Of a stretch of 64,000 nt of DNA, positions 1 to 13,487 are shown in pieces. The notes under the pieces are model-generated. The model was not told where the DNA came from and did no database searches. It worked only from the letters and a program-made list of their open reading frames with translations. Position numbers and translations under genes: made by a program. This DNA is from Apostichopus japonicus (lineage: Eukaryota > Echinodermata > Holothuroidea > Aspidochirotida > Stichopodidae): NCBI RefSeq assembly GCF_037975245.1, contig NC_092574.1:4001001-4065000 (forward strand), read 5' to 3'. The stretch's first letter is position 1. The number at the start of each line of letters is the position of its first letter.

Positions 1-40
1 CGGTACCGCACATTCCATTGTTCGGCAACGCACATTCGAT

Positions 41-552
41 TGAACGGTACCGCACATTCGATTAATCGTTACCTTACATTCGATTGATCCTCACCGCAAA
101 TTCGATTTATCGGCACCGCACATTCGATTGATCGGCACCGCACATTCGATTGATCGGTACCGCACTTTCGATTGACGGTTCCGCACATTTCATTGATCGG
201 TAACGCACATTCGATTTAACGGCAACGCACAATCGATTTATCGGTACCGCACATTCGATTTATCGGTACCGCACATTCGATTGATCGGTTCCGCACATTC
301 GATTTAAAGGTACTGTACATTCGTTTGATCGGTACCGCACATTCGATTTATCGGTACCGCACATTCGATTGTTCGGTACCGCACATTCGATTTATCGGCA
401 ACGCTCATTCGATTGATCGGTACCGCACATTCGATTGATCGATACCGCACATTCTGTTTATCGTTACCGCACATTCGATTTATCGGTACCGCACATTCCA
501 TTTATCGGTACTGCACATTCGATTTATCGATACCGTACATTCGATTGATCGG
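41..552. repeat. 593 bp-spaced repeat, copy 1
   Basis: The variant order starting at CGATTGAACGG recurs about 593 bp downstream (27 monomers minus 1 bp). This copy has one extra GGCACC monomer near 120-160, so its left edge is 615 bp from the matching edge. It includes a GACGGTTCC cassette at 171 and ends near the CGATACCGTAC monomer. Confidence 0.8.
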
Positions 553-655
553 CACCGCACATTCGATTGATCGGCACCGCACATTCGATTGATCGGTACC
601 GCATATTCGATTTATCGGTACCGCACATTCGATTTATCGGTACCGCACATTCGAT

Positions 656-1145
656 TGAACGGTACCGCACATTCGATTAATCGTTACCGCACATTCGATT
701 GATCCTCACCGCAAATTCGATTTATCGGCACCGCACATTCGATTGATCGGTACCGCACTTTCGATTGACGGTTCCGCACATTTCATTGATCGGTAACGCA
801 CATTCGATTTAACGGCAACGCACAATCGATTTATCGGTACCGCACATTCGATTTATCGGTACCGCACATTCGATTGATCGGTTCCGCACATTCGATTTAT
901 AGGTACTGTACATTCGTTTGATCGGTACCGCACATTCGATTTATCGGTACCGCACATTCGATTGTTCGGTACCGCACATTCGATTTATCGGCAACGCACA
1001 TTCGATTGATCGGTACCGCACATTCGATTGATCGATACCGCACATTCTGTTTATCGTTACCGCACATTCGATTTATCCGTACCGCACATTCCATTTATCG
1101 GTACTGCACATTCGATTTATCGATACCGTACATTCGATTGATCGG
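656..1145. repeat. 593 bp-spaced repeat, copy 2
   Basis: Same monomer order as 41-552, with the cassette starting at 764. Visible differences are single bases, for example TTATAGG here against TTAAAGG in copy 1 near 308. Related stretches lie inside the 1,823 bp units at 5.16-5.55 and 6.98-7.37 kb. Confidence 0.8.
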
Positions 1146-1268
1146 TACCGCACATTCGATTGATCGATACCGCACATTCTCTTTATCGGTACCGCACATT
1201 CGATTTATCGGTACCGCACATTCCACTGATCGGTACCGCACATTCGATTTATCGGTACCGCACATTCG

Positions 1269-1530
1269 ATTGACGGTTCCGCACATTTCATTGATCGGTA
1301 ACGCACATTCGATTTAACGGCAACGCACAATCGATTAATCGGTACCGCACATTCGATTTATCGGTACCGCACATTCGATTGATCGGTTCCGCACATTCGA
1401 ATTATAGGTACTGTACATTCGTTTGATCGATACCGCACATTCGATTGATCGGCACCGCATTATTGATTGATCGGTACCGAACATTCGATTTATCGGTAAC
1501 GCACATTCAATTTATCGGTATCGCACATTC
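1269..1530. repeat. GACGGTTCC cassette (type copy of ten)
   Basis: A recognisable run of variant monomers begins with a 21 bp unit (ATTGACGG, one base shorter than ATTGATCGG). It continues through ACATTTCATTG, CGATTTAACGGCAACG and GGTACTGTACATTCG, and in many copies ends with CGCATTATTGATTG. Copies start at 171, 764, 1,269, 3,182, 5,158, 6,981, 8,940, 10,192, 11,400 and 14,520. None was seen right of 15 kb. The shared 1-bp deletion shows all ten descend from one mutated monomer string. Confidence 0.85.
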
Positions 1531-4024
1531 GATTGATCGGTACCGCACATTCGATTGATCGGTACCGCACATTCGATTTATCGGTACCGCACATTCGATT
1601 AATCGGTACCGCACATTCGATTTATCGATACCGCACATTCGATTGATCCTCACCGAAAATTCGATTTATCGGCACCGCACATTCGATTGATCGGTTCCGC
1701 ACATTCGATCGATCGGTACCGCACATTCGATTGATCGGCACCGCACATTCGATTGATCATTACCGCACATTCGATTGATCGGTACCGCACATTCGATTGA
1801 TCGGCACCGCACATTCGATCGATCGTCACCGCACATTCGATTGATCGTTACTGCACATTCGATTAATCGGTATCGCACATTCCATTTATCGGCAACGCAC
1901 ATTCGATTAATCGGTACCGCACATTCAATTGATCGGTACCGCACATTCGATTGATCGGCACCGCACATTCGATTGATCGGCACCGCACATTCGATTGATC
2001 GGTACCGCACATTCGATTTATCGGTACCGCACATTCGATTTATCGGTACCGCACATTCGATTTATCGGTACCGCACATTCCATTGTTCGGTACCGCACAT
2101 TCGATTTATCGGCAACGCACATTCGATTGATCGGTACCGCACATTCGATTGATCGATACCGCACATTCTGTTTATCGGTACCGCACATTCGATTTATCGG
2201 TACCGCACATTCCATTTATCGGTACCGCACATACGATTTATCGGTACCGCACATTCGATATATCGGTACCGCACATTCGATTGATCGGTACCGCACATTC
2301 GATTGATCGGTACCGCACATTCGATTTATCGTTACCGCACATTCGATTGATCCTCACCGCAAATTCGATTTATCGGCACCGCACATTCGATTGATCGGTT
2401 CCGCACATTCGATTGATCGGTACCGCACATTCGATTGATCGGTACCGCACATTCGATTGATCATTACCGCACATTCGATTAATCGGTACCGAACATTCGA
2501 TTTATCGGCAACGCACATTCGATTAATAGGTACCGCACATTCGATTTATCGGCAACGCACATTCGATTGATCGATACCGCACATTCGATTTATCGGCACC
2601 GCACATTCGATTGATCGGTACCGCACATTCGATTGATCGGCACCGCACATTCGATTGATCGGCACCGCACATTCGATTGATCGTTACCGCACATTCGATT
2701 AATCGGTATCGCACATTCCATTTATCGGCAACGCACATTCGATTAATCGGTACCGCACATTCAATTGATCGGCAACGCACATTCGATTTATCGGTACCGC
2801 ACATTCGAATGATCGATACCGCACATTCGATTTATCGGCACCGCACATTCGATTGATCGGTACCGCACATTCGATCGATCGGCACCGCACATTCGATTGA
2901 TCGTTACTGCACATTCGATTAATCGGTATCGCACATTCCATTTATCGGCAACGCACATTCGATTAATCGGTACCGCACATTCGATTGATCGGTACCGCAC
3001 ATTCGATTGATCGGCACCGCATATTCGATTGATCGGTACCGCACATTCCTTTGTTCGGTACCGCACATTCGATTTATCGGCAACGCACATTCGATTGATC
3101 GGTACCGCACATTCGATTGATCGATACCGCACATTCTCTTTATCGGTACCGCACATTCGATTTATCGGTACCGCACATTCGATTGACGGTTCCGCACATT
3201 TCATTGATCGGTAACGCACATTCGATTTAACGGCAACGCACAATCGATTAATCGGTACCGCACATTCGATTTATCGATACCGCACATTCGATTGATCGGT
3301 TCCGCACATTCGATTTATAGGTACTGTACATTCGTTTGATCGATACCGCACATTCGATTGATCGGCAGCGCATTATTGATTGATCGGTACCGAACATTCG
3401 ATTTATCGGTAACGCACATTCAATTTATCGGTATCGCACATTCGATTGATCGGTACCGCACATTCGATTGATCGGTACCGCACATTCGATTTATCGGTAC
3501 CGCACATTCCATTAATCGGTACCGCACATTCGATTTATCGTTACCGCACATTCGATTGATCCTCACCGAAAATTCGATTTATCGGCACCGCACATTCGAT
3601 TGATCGGTTCCGCACATTCGATCGATCGGTACCGCACATTCGATTGATCGGCACCGCACATTCGATTGATCATACCGCACATTCGATTAATCGGTACCGA
3701 ACATTCGATTTATCGGCAATGCACATTCGATTAATCGGTACCGCACATTCGATTGATCGGCACCGCACATTCGATTTATCGTAACCGCACATTCGATGGA
3801 TCGGTACTCCACATTCGATTGATCGGTACCGCACATTCGATTTATCGGTACCGCAAATTCGATTTATCGGTACCGCACATTCGATCGATCGGTACCGCAC
3901 ATTCGATTGTTCGGTACCGCACAATCGATTTATCGGTTCCGCACTTTCGATTTATCGGCACCGCATATTCGATTGATCCTCACCGCAAATTCGATTTATC
4001 GGCACCGCACATTCGATTGATCGA
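1531..4024. repeat. Mixed domain I monomers without a clear local tandem unit
   Basis: These are satellite monomers in complex order. They include a cassette copy at 3,182 and a block near 3,700-3,830 marked by CGTAACCGCACATTCG then ATGGATCGGTACTCC. That block recurs near 9.45, 10.66, 13.68, 20.98 and (diverged) 27.38 kb. A 21 bp monomer at about 3,667 (GATCATACC for GATCATTACC) is private to this copy. No gene or other element is visible. Confidence 0.8.
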
Positions 4025-5847
4025 TACCGCACATTCGATTGATCGGCACCGCACATTCGATCTATCGGTACCGCACATTCGATTGTTTGGTACCTCATAA
4101 TCGATTTATCGGTTCCGCACTTCGATTTATCGGTATCGCACATTCCATTTATCGGCAACGCACATTCGATTAATCGGTACCGCACATTCAATTGATCGGC
4201 AACGCACATTCGATTAATCGGCAACGCACATTCGATTTATCGGTATCGCACATTCGATTGATTGATACCGCACATTCGATTTATCGGCACCGCACATTCC
4301 ATTGATCGGTACCGCACATTCGATTGATCGGCACCGCACATTCGATTGATCGGCACCGCACATTCGATTGATCGTTACCGCACATTCGATTAATCGGTAT
4401 CGCACATTCCATTTATCGGCAACGCACATTCGATTGATCGGTACCGCACATTCAATTGATCGGTACCGCACATTCGATTGATCGGCACCGCACATTCCAT
4501 TGTTCGGTACCGCACATTCGATTTATCGGCAACGCACATTCGATTGATCGGTACCGCACATTCGATTGATCGATACCGCACATTCTGTTTATCGGTACCG
4601 CACATTCGATTTATCGGTACCGCACATTCCATTTATCGGTACCGCACATACGATTTATCGGTACCGCACATTCGATATATCGGTACCGCACATTCGATTG
4701 ATCGGTACCGCACATTCGATTGATCGGTACCGCACATTCGATTTATCGGTACCGCACATTCGATTAATCGGTACCGCACATTCGATTTATCGGTACCGCA
4801 CATTCGATTGTTCGGTACCGCACATTCGATTGATCGGTACCGCACATTCGATTGTTTGCTACCTCACAATCGATTTATCGGTTCCGCACTTCGATTTATC
4901 GGCACCGCACATTCGATTGATCGATAAGGCACATTCGATTGATCGGTACCGCACATTCCATTGTTCGGTACCGCACAATCGATTTATCGGTTCCGCACTT
5001 TCGATTTATCGGTACCGCACATTCGATTGATCCTCACCGCAAATTCGATTTATCGGCACCGCACATTCGATTGATCGGTACCGCACATTCGATTGATCGG
5101 CTCCGCACATTCGATTGATCGGCACCGCACATTCGATTGATCGGTACCGCACATTCGATTGACGGTTCCGCACATTTCATTGATCGGTAACGCACATTCG
5201 ATTTAACGGCAACGCACAATCGATTTATCGGTACCGCACATTCGATTTATCGGTACCGCACATTCGATTGATCGGTTCCGCACATTCGATTTAAAGGTAC
5301 TGTACATTCGTTTGATCGGTACCGCACATTCGATTTATCGGTACCGCACATTCGATTTATCGGTACCGCACATTCGATTTATCGGCAACGCACATTCGAT
5401 TGATCGGTACCGCACATTCGATTGATCGATACCGCACATTCTGTTTATCGTTACCGCACATTCGATTTATCGGTACCGCACATTCCATTTATCGGTACTG
5501 CACATTCGATTTATCGATACCGTACATTCGATTGATCGGTACTGCACATTCGATTGATCGGTACCGCACATTCCATTTATCGGCAACGTACATTCGATTT
5601 ATCGGTACCGCACATTCGACTTATCGGCAACGCACATTCGATTTATCGGTACCGCACATTCGATTGATCAATACCGCACATTCGATTGATCGGTACCGCA
5701 CTTTCGATTGATCGGCACCGCACATTCGATTGATCGTAACCGCACATTCGATTAATGGGTACCGCACATTCCATTTATCGGTACCGCACATTCGAATGTT
5801 CGGTACCGCACAATCGATTTATTGGTACCGCACATTCGATTGATCGG
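4025..5847. repeat. 1,823 bp tandem duplication, copy A
   Basis: This stretch of 83 monomers (three bases short of 83 x 22) is followed directly by a near-identical second copy. The first base of difference at the left edge is 4,024 against 5,847. Inside lie a GTTTGGTACCTCA marker, the TCTGTTTATC block, a CGATAAGGCAC monomer and a GACGGTTCC cassette. Two differences seen between the copies are CATAATCG at about 4,096 against CACAATCG, and GGTACTGCAC at about 5,541 against GGTACCGCAC. Confidence 0.9.
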
Positions 5848-7670
5848 TACCGCACATTCGATTGATCGGCACCGCACATTCGATCTATCGGTACCGCACA
5901 TTCGATTGTTTGGTACCTCACAATCGATTTATCGGTTCCGCACTTCGATTTATCGGTATCGCACATTCCATTTATCGGCAACGCACATTCGATTAATCGG
6001 TACCGCACATTCAATTGATCGGCAACGCACATTCGATTAATCGGCAACGCACATTCGATTTATCGGTATCGCACATTCGATTGATTGATACCGCACATTC
6101 GATTTATCGGCACCGCACATTCCATTGATCGGTACCGCACATTCGATTGATCGGCACCGCACATTCGATTGATCGGCACCGCACATTCGATTGATCGTTA
6201 CCGCACATTCGATTAATCGGTATCGCACATTCCATTTATCGGCAACGCACATTCGATTGATCGGTACCGCACATTCAATTGATCGGTACCGCACATTCGA
6301 TTGATCGGCACCGCACATTCCATTGTTCGGTACCGCACATTCGATTTATCGGCAACGCACATTCGATTGATCGGTACCGCACATTCGATTGATCGATACC
6401 GCACATTCTGTTTATCGGTACCGCACATTCGATTTATCGGTACCGCACATTCCATTTATCGGTACCGCACATACGATTTATCGGTACCGCACATTCGATA
6501 TATCGGTACCGCACATTCGATTGATCGGTACCGCACATTCGATTGATCGGTACCGCACATTCGATTTATCGGTACCGCACATTCGATTAATCGGTACCGC
6601 ACATTCGATTTATCGGTACCGCACATTCGATTGTTCGGTACCGCACATTCGATTGATCGGTACCGCACATTCGATTGTTTGCTACCTCACAATCGATTTA
6701 TCGGTTCCGCACTTCGATTTATCGGCACCGCACATTCGATTGATCGATAAGGCACATTCGATTGATCGGTACCGCACATTCCATTGTTCGGTACCGCACA
6801 ATCGATTTATCGGTTCCGCACTTTCGATTTATCGGTACCGCACATTCGATTGATCCTCACCGCAAATTCGATTTATCGGCACCGCACATTCGATTGATCG
6901 GTACCGCACATTCGATTGATCGGCTCCGCACATTCGATTGATCGGCACCGCACATTCGATTGATCGGTACCGCACATTCGATTGACGGTTCCGCACATTT
7001 CATTGATCGGTAACGCACATTCGATTTAACGGCAACGCACAATCGATTTATCGGTACCGCACATTCGATTTATCGGTACCGCACATTCGATTGATCGGTT
7101 CCGCACATTCGATTTAAAGGTACTGTACATTCGTTTGATCGGTACCGCACATTCGATTTATCGGTACCGCACATTCGATTTATCGGTACCGCACATTCGA
7201 TTTATCGGCAACGCACATTCGATTGATCGGTACCGCACATTCGATTGATCGATACCGCACATTCTGTTTATCGTTACCGCACATTCGATTTATCGGTACC
7301 GCACATTCCATTTATCGGTACTGCACATTCGATTTATCGATACCGTACATTCGATTGATCGGTACCGCACATTCGATTGATCGGTACCGCACATTCCATT
7401 TATCGGCAACGTACATTCGATTTATCGGTACCGCACATTCGACTTATCGGCAACGCACATTCGATTTATCGGTACCGCACATTCGATTGATCAATACCGC
7501 ACATTCGATTGATCGGTACCGCACTTTCGATTGATCGGCACCGCACATTCGATTGATCGTAACCGCACATTCGATTAATGGGTACCGCACATTCCATTTA
7601 TCGGTACCGCACATTCGAATGTTCGGTACCGCACAATCGATTTATTGGTACCGCACATTCGATTGATCGG
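5848..7670. repeat. 1,823 bp tandem duplication, copy B
   Basis: Second copy of the 4,025-5,847 unit at an exact 1,823 bp offset, with only a few substitutions seen by eye. Near identity over 1.8 kb implies a recent event or recent gene conversion. The right edge runs into a local 176 bp repeat. Confidence 0.9.
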
Positions 7671-7867
7671 TACCGCACATTCGATTGATCGGTACCGCAC
7701 ATTCGATTGATCGGCACCGCACATTCGATTGATCGTAACCGAACATTCGATTAATGGGTACCGCACATTCCATTTATCGGTACCGCACATTCGATTGTTC
7801 GGTACCGCACAATCGATTTATTGGTACCGCACATTCGATTGATCGGTACCGCACATTCGATTGATCG
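7516..7867. repeat. 176 bp (eight-monomer) tandem pair
   Basis: The string containing CGATTAATGGG occurs at 7,572 and again at 7,748, exactly 176 bp apart. Flanking monomers match on both sides, so the stretch is about two copies of an eight-monomer unit. The second copy has CGTAACCGAAC where the first has CGTAACCGCAC. Confidence 0.85.
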
Positions 7868-8938
7868 ATACCGCACATTCGATTTATCGGCACCGCACAT
7901 TCGATTGATCGGTACCGCACATTCGATTGATCGATACCGCACATTCTGTTTATCGGTACCGCACATTCGATTTATCGGTACCGCACATTCCATTTATCGT
8001 TACTGCACATTCGATTGATCGGTACCGCACATTCGATTTATCGGCAACGCACATTCGATTTATAGGTACCGCACATTCGATTGATCGGTACCGCACATTC
8101 GATTGATCGGTACCGCACATTCGATTGATCGGCACCGCACATTCGATTGAGCGGTACCGCACATTCGATTGATCGGTACCGCACATTCGATTTATCGGCA
8201 ACGCACATTCTATTAATCGGTACCGCACATTCGATTGATCGGTACCGCACATTCGATTGATCGGCACCGCACATTCGATTGATCGGTACCGCACATTCGA
8301 TCTATCTGTACCGCCACATTCGATTTATCGGTACCGCACATTCGATCTATCGGTACCGCACATTCGATTGATCGGTACCGCACATTCGATTGTTTGCTAC
8401 CTCACAATCGATTTATCGGTTCCGCACTTCGATTTATCGGCACCGCACATTCGATTGATCGATGAGGCACATTCGATTGATCGGTACCGCACATTCGATT
8501 GATCGGTACCGCACATTCGATTTATCGGCAACGCACATTCGATTTATCGGTACCGCACATTCGATTGATCGATACCGCTCATTCGATTTATCGGCACCGC
8601 ACATTCGATTGATCGGTACCGCACATTCGATTGATCGGCACATCGCACATTCCATTTATCGGCAACGCACATTCGATTAATCGGTACCGCACATTCAATT
8701 GATCGGCAACGCACATTCGATTAATCGGCAACGCACATTCGATTTATCGGTACCGCACATTCGATTGATCGATACCGCACATTCGATTTATCGGCACCGC
8801 ACATTCGATTGATCGGTACCGCACATTCGATTGATCGGCACCGCACATTCGATTGATCATTACCGCACATTCGATTAATCGGTACCGAACATTCGATTTA
8901 TCGGCAACGCACATTCGATTAATCGGTACCGCACATTC
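7868..8938. repeat. Mixed monomers with out-of-register units
   Basis: Only satellite is present. Two private length variants stand out: a 23 bp unit at 8,311-8,320 (CCGCCACATT, one extra C) and a longer unit at about 8,636-8,648 (GGCACATCGCAC in place of GGCACCGCAC, two extra bases). CGATGAGGCAC near 8,460 is a variant of the usual CGATAAGGCAC monomer. I did not find these length variants repeated elsewhere. Confidence 0.75.
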
Positions 8939-10190
8939 GATTGACGGTTCCGCACATTTCATTGATCGGTAACGCACATTCGATTTAACGGCAACGCACA
9001 ATCGATTTATCGGTACCGCACATTCGATTAATCGGTACCGCACATTCGATTTATCGGTACCGCACATTCGATTGATCGGTTCCGCACATTCGATTTATAG
9101 GTACTGTACATTCGTTTGATCGATACCGCACATTCGATTGATCGGGACCGCATTATTGATTGATCGGTACCGAACATTCGATTTATCGGTAACGCACATT
9201 CAATTTATCGGTATCGCACATTCGATTGATCGGTACCGCACATTCGATTGATCGGTACCGCACATTCGATTTATCGGTACCGCACATTCGATTAATCGGT
9301 ACCGCACATTCGATTTATCGGCACCGCACATTCGATTGATCGGTTCCGCACATTCGATCGATCGGTACCGCACATTCGATTGATCGGCACCGCACATTCG
9401 ATTGATCATTACCGCACATTCGATTAATCGGTACCGAACATTCGATTTATCGGCAATGCACATTCGATTAATCGGTACCGCACATTCGATTGATCGGCAC
9501 CGCACATTCGATTTATCGTAACCGCACATTCGATGGATCGGTACTCCACATTCGATTGATCGGTACCGCACATTCGATTAATCGGTACCGCAAATTCGAT
9601 TTATCGGTACCGCACATTCGATCGATCGGTACCGCACATTCGATTGTTCGGTACCGCACAATCGATTTATCGGTTCCGCACTTTCGATTTATCGGCACCG
9701 CATATTCGATTGATCCTCACCGCAAATTCGATTTATCGGCACCGCACATTCGATTGATCGATACCGCACATTCGATTGATCGGCACCGCACATTCGATCT
9801 ATCGGTACCGCACATTCGATTGTTTGGTACCTCACAATCGATTTATCGGTTCCGCACTTCGATTTATCGGTATCGCACATTCCATTTATCGGCAACGCAC
9901 ATTCGATTAATCGGTACCGCACATTCAATTGATCGGCAACGCACATTCGATTTATCGGTACCGGACATTCGATTTATCGGTACCGCACATTCGATTGATC
10001 GGTACCGCACATTCCATTGTTCGGTACCGCACATTCGATTTATCGGCAACGCACATTCGATTGATCGGTACCGCACATTCGATTGATCGATACCGCACAT
10101 TCTGTTTATCGGTACCGCACATTCGATTTATCGGTACCGCACATTCCATTTATCGGTACCGCACATACGATTTATCGGTACCGCACATTC
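8939..10190. repeat. 1.2 kb tandem family, copy 1 (1,252 bp)
   Basis: The unit begins with the ATTGACGG cassette and runs to the CATACGATT monomer before the next cassette. It is 44 bp (two monomers) longer than the next copy: one extra TTAATCGG-type monomer lies near 9,015-9,040 and another near 9,285-9,310. One of the two longest open stretches of the window (plus strand, 9,490-10,086) lies here and is a repeat artefact. Confidence 0.88.
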
Positions 10191-11398
10191 GATTGACGGT
10201 TCCGCACATTTCATTGATCGGTAACGCACATTCGATTTAACGGCAACGCACAATCGATTAATCGGTACCGCACATTCGATTTATCGGTACCGCACATTCG
10301 ATTGATCGGTTCCGCACATTCGATTTATAGGTACTGTACATTCGTTTGATCGATACCCCACATTCGATTGATCGGGACCGCATTATTGATTGATCGGTAC
10401 CGAACATTCGATTTATCGGTAACGCACATTCAATTTATCGGTATCGCACATTCGATTGATCGGTACCGCACATTCGATTGATCGGTACCGCACATTCGAT
10501 TTATCGGTACCGCACATTCCATTTATCGGCACCGCACATTCGATTGATCGGTTCCGCACATTCGATCGGTCGGTACGGCACATTCGATTGATCGGCACCG
10601 CACATTCGATTGATCATTACCGCACATTCGATTAATCGGTACCGAACATTCGATTTATCGGCAATGCACATTCGATTAATCGGTACCGCACATTCGATTG
10701 ATCGGCACCGCACATTCGATTTATCGTAACCGCACATTCGATGGATCGGTACTCCACATTCGATTGATCGGTACCGCACATTCGATTAATCGGTACCGCA
10801 AATTCGATTTATCGGTACCGCACATTCGATCGATCGGTACCGCACATTCGATTGTTCGGTACCGCACAATCGATTTATCGGTTCCGCACTTTCGATTTAT
10901 CGGCACCGCATATTCGATTGATCCTCACCGCAAATTCGATTTATCGGCACCGCACATTCGATTGATCGATACCGCACATTCGATTGATCGGCACCGCACA
11001 TTCGATCTATCGGTACCGCACATTCGATTGTTTGGTACCTCACAATCGATTTATCGGTTCCGCACTTCGATTTATCGGTATCGCACATTCCATTTATCGG
11101 CAACGCACATTCGATTAATCGGTACCGCACATTCAATTGATCGGCAACGCACATTCGATTTATCGGTACCGGACATTCGATTTATCGGTACCGCACATTC
11201 GATTGATCGGTACCGCACATTCCATTGTTCGGTACCGCACATTCGATTTATCGGCAACGCACATTCGATTGATCGGTACCGCACATTCGATTGATCGATA
11301 CCGCACATTCTGTTTATCGGTACCGCACATTCGATTTATCGGTACCGCACATTCCATTTATCGGTACCGCACATACGATTTATCGGTACCGCACATTC
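10191..11398. repeat. 1.2 kb tandem family, copy 2 (1,208 bp)
   Basis: Same order as the preceding unit, at a 1,208 bp offset after the two-monomer differences. Private changes include CGATCGGTCGG near 10,564 and CGATACCCCAC near 10,352; the latter is shared with the partial third copy, which groups copies 2 and 3. Confidence 0.88.
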
Positions 11399-11690
11399 GA
11401 TTGACGGTTCCGCACATTTCATTGATCGGTAACGCACATTCGATTTAACGGCAACGCACAATCGATTAATCGGTACCGCACATTCGATTTATCGGTACCG
11501 CACATTCGATTGATCGGTTCCGCACATTCGATTTATAGGTACTGTACATTCGTTTGATCGATACCCCACATTCGATTGATCGGGACCGCATTATTGATTG
11601 ATCGGTACCGAACATTCGATTTATCGGTAACGCACATTCAATTTATCGGTATCGCACATTCGATTGATCGGTACCGCACATTCGATTGAT
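11399..11690. repeat. 1.2 kb tandem family, partial copy 3
   Basis: This carries the cassette and the CGATACCCCAC change of copy 2, then stops after about 290 bp. A run of canonical monomers follows, and the order then resumes at a point matching about 10,000 in copy 1. This fits an internal deletion of roughly 0.8 kb or an unequal exchange through the canonical run. Confidence 0.8.
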
Positions 11691-11756
11691 CGGTACCGCA
11701 CATTCGATTGATCGGTACCGCACATTCGATTGATCGGTACCGCACATTCGATTGAT
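11669..11756 (+). repeat. Run of four perfect canonical monomers
   Basis: Four consecutive identical 22 bp units start at 11,669, 11,691, 11,713 and 11,735. They show the reference phase: CGGTACCG palindrome, CACATT, then CGATTGAT leading into the next CGG. They serve as a type sequence for the array. Runs this uniform are uncommon; most neighbouring monomers differ at the base before the final AT or in the GGTAC segment. Confidence 0.95.
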
Positions 11757-13487
11757 CGGTACCGCACATTCCATTGTTCGGTACCGCACATTCGATTTAT
11801 CGGCAACGCACATTCGATTGATCGGTACCGCACATTCGATTGATCGATACCGCACATTCTGTTTATCGGTACCGCACATTCGATTTATCGGTACCGCACA
11901 TTCCATTTATCGGTATCGCACATACGATTTATCGGTACCGCACATTCGATATATCGGTACCGCACATTCGATTGATCGTTACCGCACATTCGATTTATCG
12001 GTACCGCACATTCTATTTATCGGCAACGCACATTCAATTAATCGGTACCGCACATTGGATTGATCGGTACCGCACATTCGATTGATCGGTACCGCACATT
12101 CGATTTATCGGTACCGCACATTCGATCTATCGGTACCGCATATTCGATTGATCTGTACCGCACATTCGATTGTTTGGTACCTCACAATCGATTTATCGGT
12201 TCCGCACTTTGATTTATCGGCACCGCACATTCGATTGATCGATAAGGCACATTCGATTGATCGGTACCGCACATTCGATTGATCGATACCTCACATTCTG
12301 TTTATCGGTACCGCACATTCGATTCATCGGCACCGCACATTCCATTTATCGGTACCGCACATTCGATTTATCGGCAACGCACATTCGATTGATCGGTACC
12401 GCACATTCGATTGATCGATACCTCACATTCTGTTTATCGGTACCGCACATTCGATTTATCGGCACCGCACATTCGATTTATCGGTACCGCACAAACGATT
12501 TATCGGTACCGCACATTCGATTTATCGAAACCGCACATTGGATTGATCGGTACCGCACATTCGATTGATCGGTACCGCACATTCGATTTATCGGCAATTC
12601 ACATTCGATTTATAGGTACCGCACATTCCATTTATCGGTATCGCACATACGATTTATCGGTACCGCACATTCGATATATCGGTACCGCACATTCGATTGA
12701 TCGTTACCGCACATTCGATTTATCGGTACCGCACATTCTATTTATCGGCAACGCACATTCAATTAATCGGTACCGCACATTCGATTGATCGGTACCGCAC
12801 ATTCGATTGATCGGCACCGCACATTCGATTGATCGGTACCGCACATTCGATTGATCGGTACCGCACATTCGATTTATCGGTACCGCACATTCGATCTATC
12901 GGTACCGCATATTCGATTGATCTGTTCCGCACATTCGATTGTTTGGTACCTCACAATCGATTTATCGGTTCCGCACTTTGATTTATCGGCACCGCACATT
13001 CGATTGATCGATAAGGCACATTCGATTGATCGGTACCGCACATTCGATTGATCGGTACCGCACATTCGATTTATCGGCAACGCACATTCGATTTATCGGC
13101 ACCGCACATTCGATTGATCGATACCGCACATTCGATTTATCGGTACCGCACATTCGATTGATCGGTACCGCACATTCGATTTATCGGCAACGCACATTCG
13201 ATTTATCGGTACCGCACATTCGATTGATCGATACCTCACATTCTGTTTATCGGTACCGCACATTCGATTCATCGGCACCGCACATTCCATTTATCGGTAC
13301 CGCACATTCGATTTATCGGCAACGCACATGCGATTGATCGGTACCGCACATTCGATTGATCGATACCTCACATTCTGTTTATCGGTACCGCACATTCGAT
13401 TTATCGGCACCGCACATTCGATTTATCGGTACCGCACAAACGATTTATCGGTACCGCACTTTCGATTTATCGAAACCGCACATTGGA
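11752..13487. repeat. U unit, copy 1
   Basis: A 1.74 kb string is repeated 3,494 bp downstream. It includes two GTTTGGTACCTCAC markers 769 bp apart (12,172 and 12,941), each followed by a 21 bp GCACTTTGATTT monomer. It also has CGGCAATTCAC (about 12,594) and CGAAACCGCAC (about 12,527) monomers. The match to copy 2 ends after the second CGAAACC monomer near 13,487. Confidence 0.85.

Noticed and set aside
9490-11294. Open frames of up to 198 codons on the plus strand (9,490-10,086 and 10,698-11,294) and many of 60-180 codons on both strands, with a 22-residue peptide period
   Set aside because: They follow from the 66 bp cycle of a 22 bp repeat, overlap in several frames on both strands, and appear or vanish with single monomer variants. 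No start context, domain or non-repeat sequence supports a gene.
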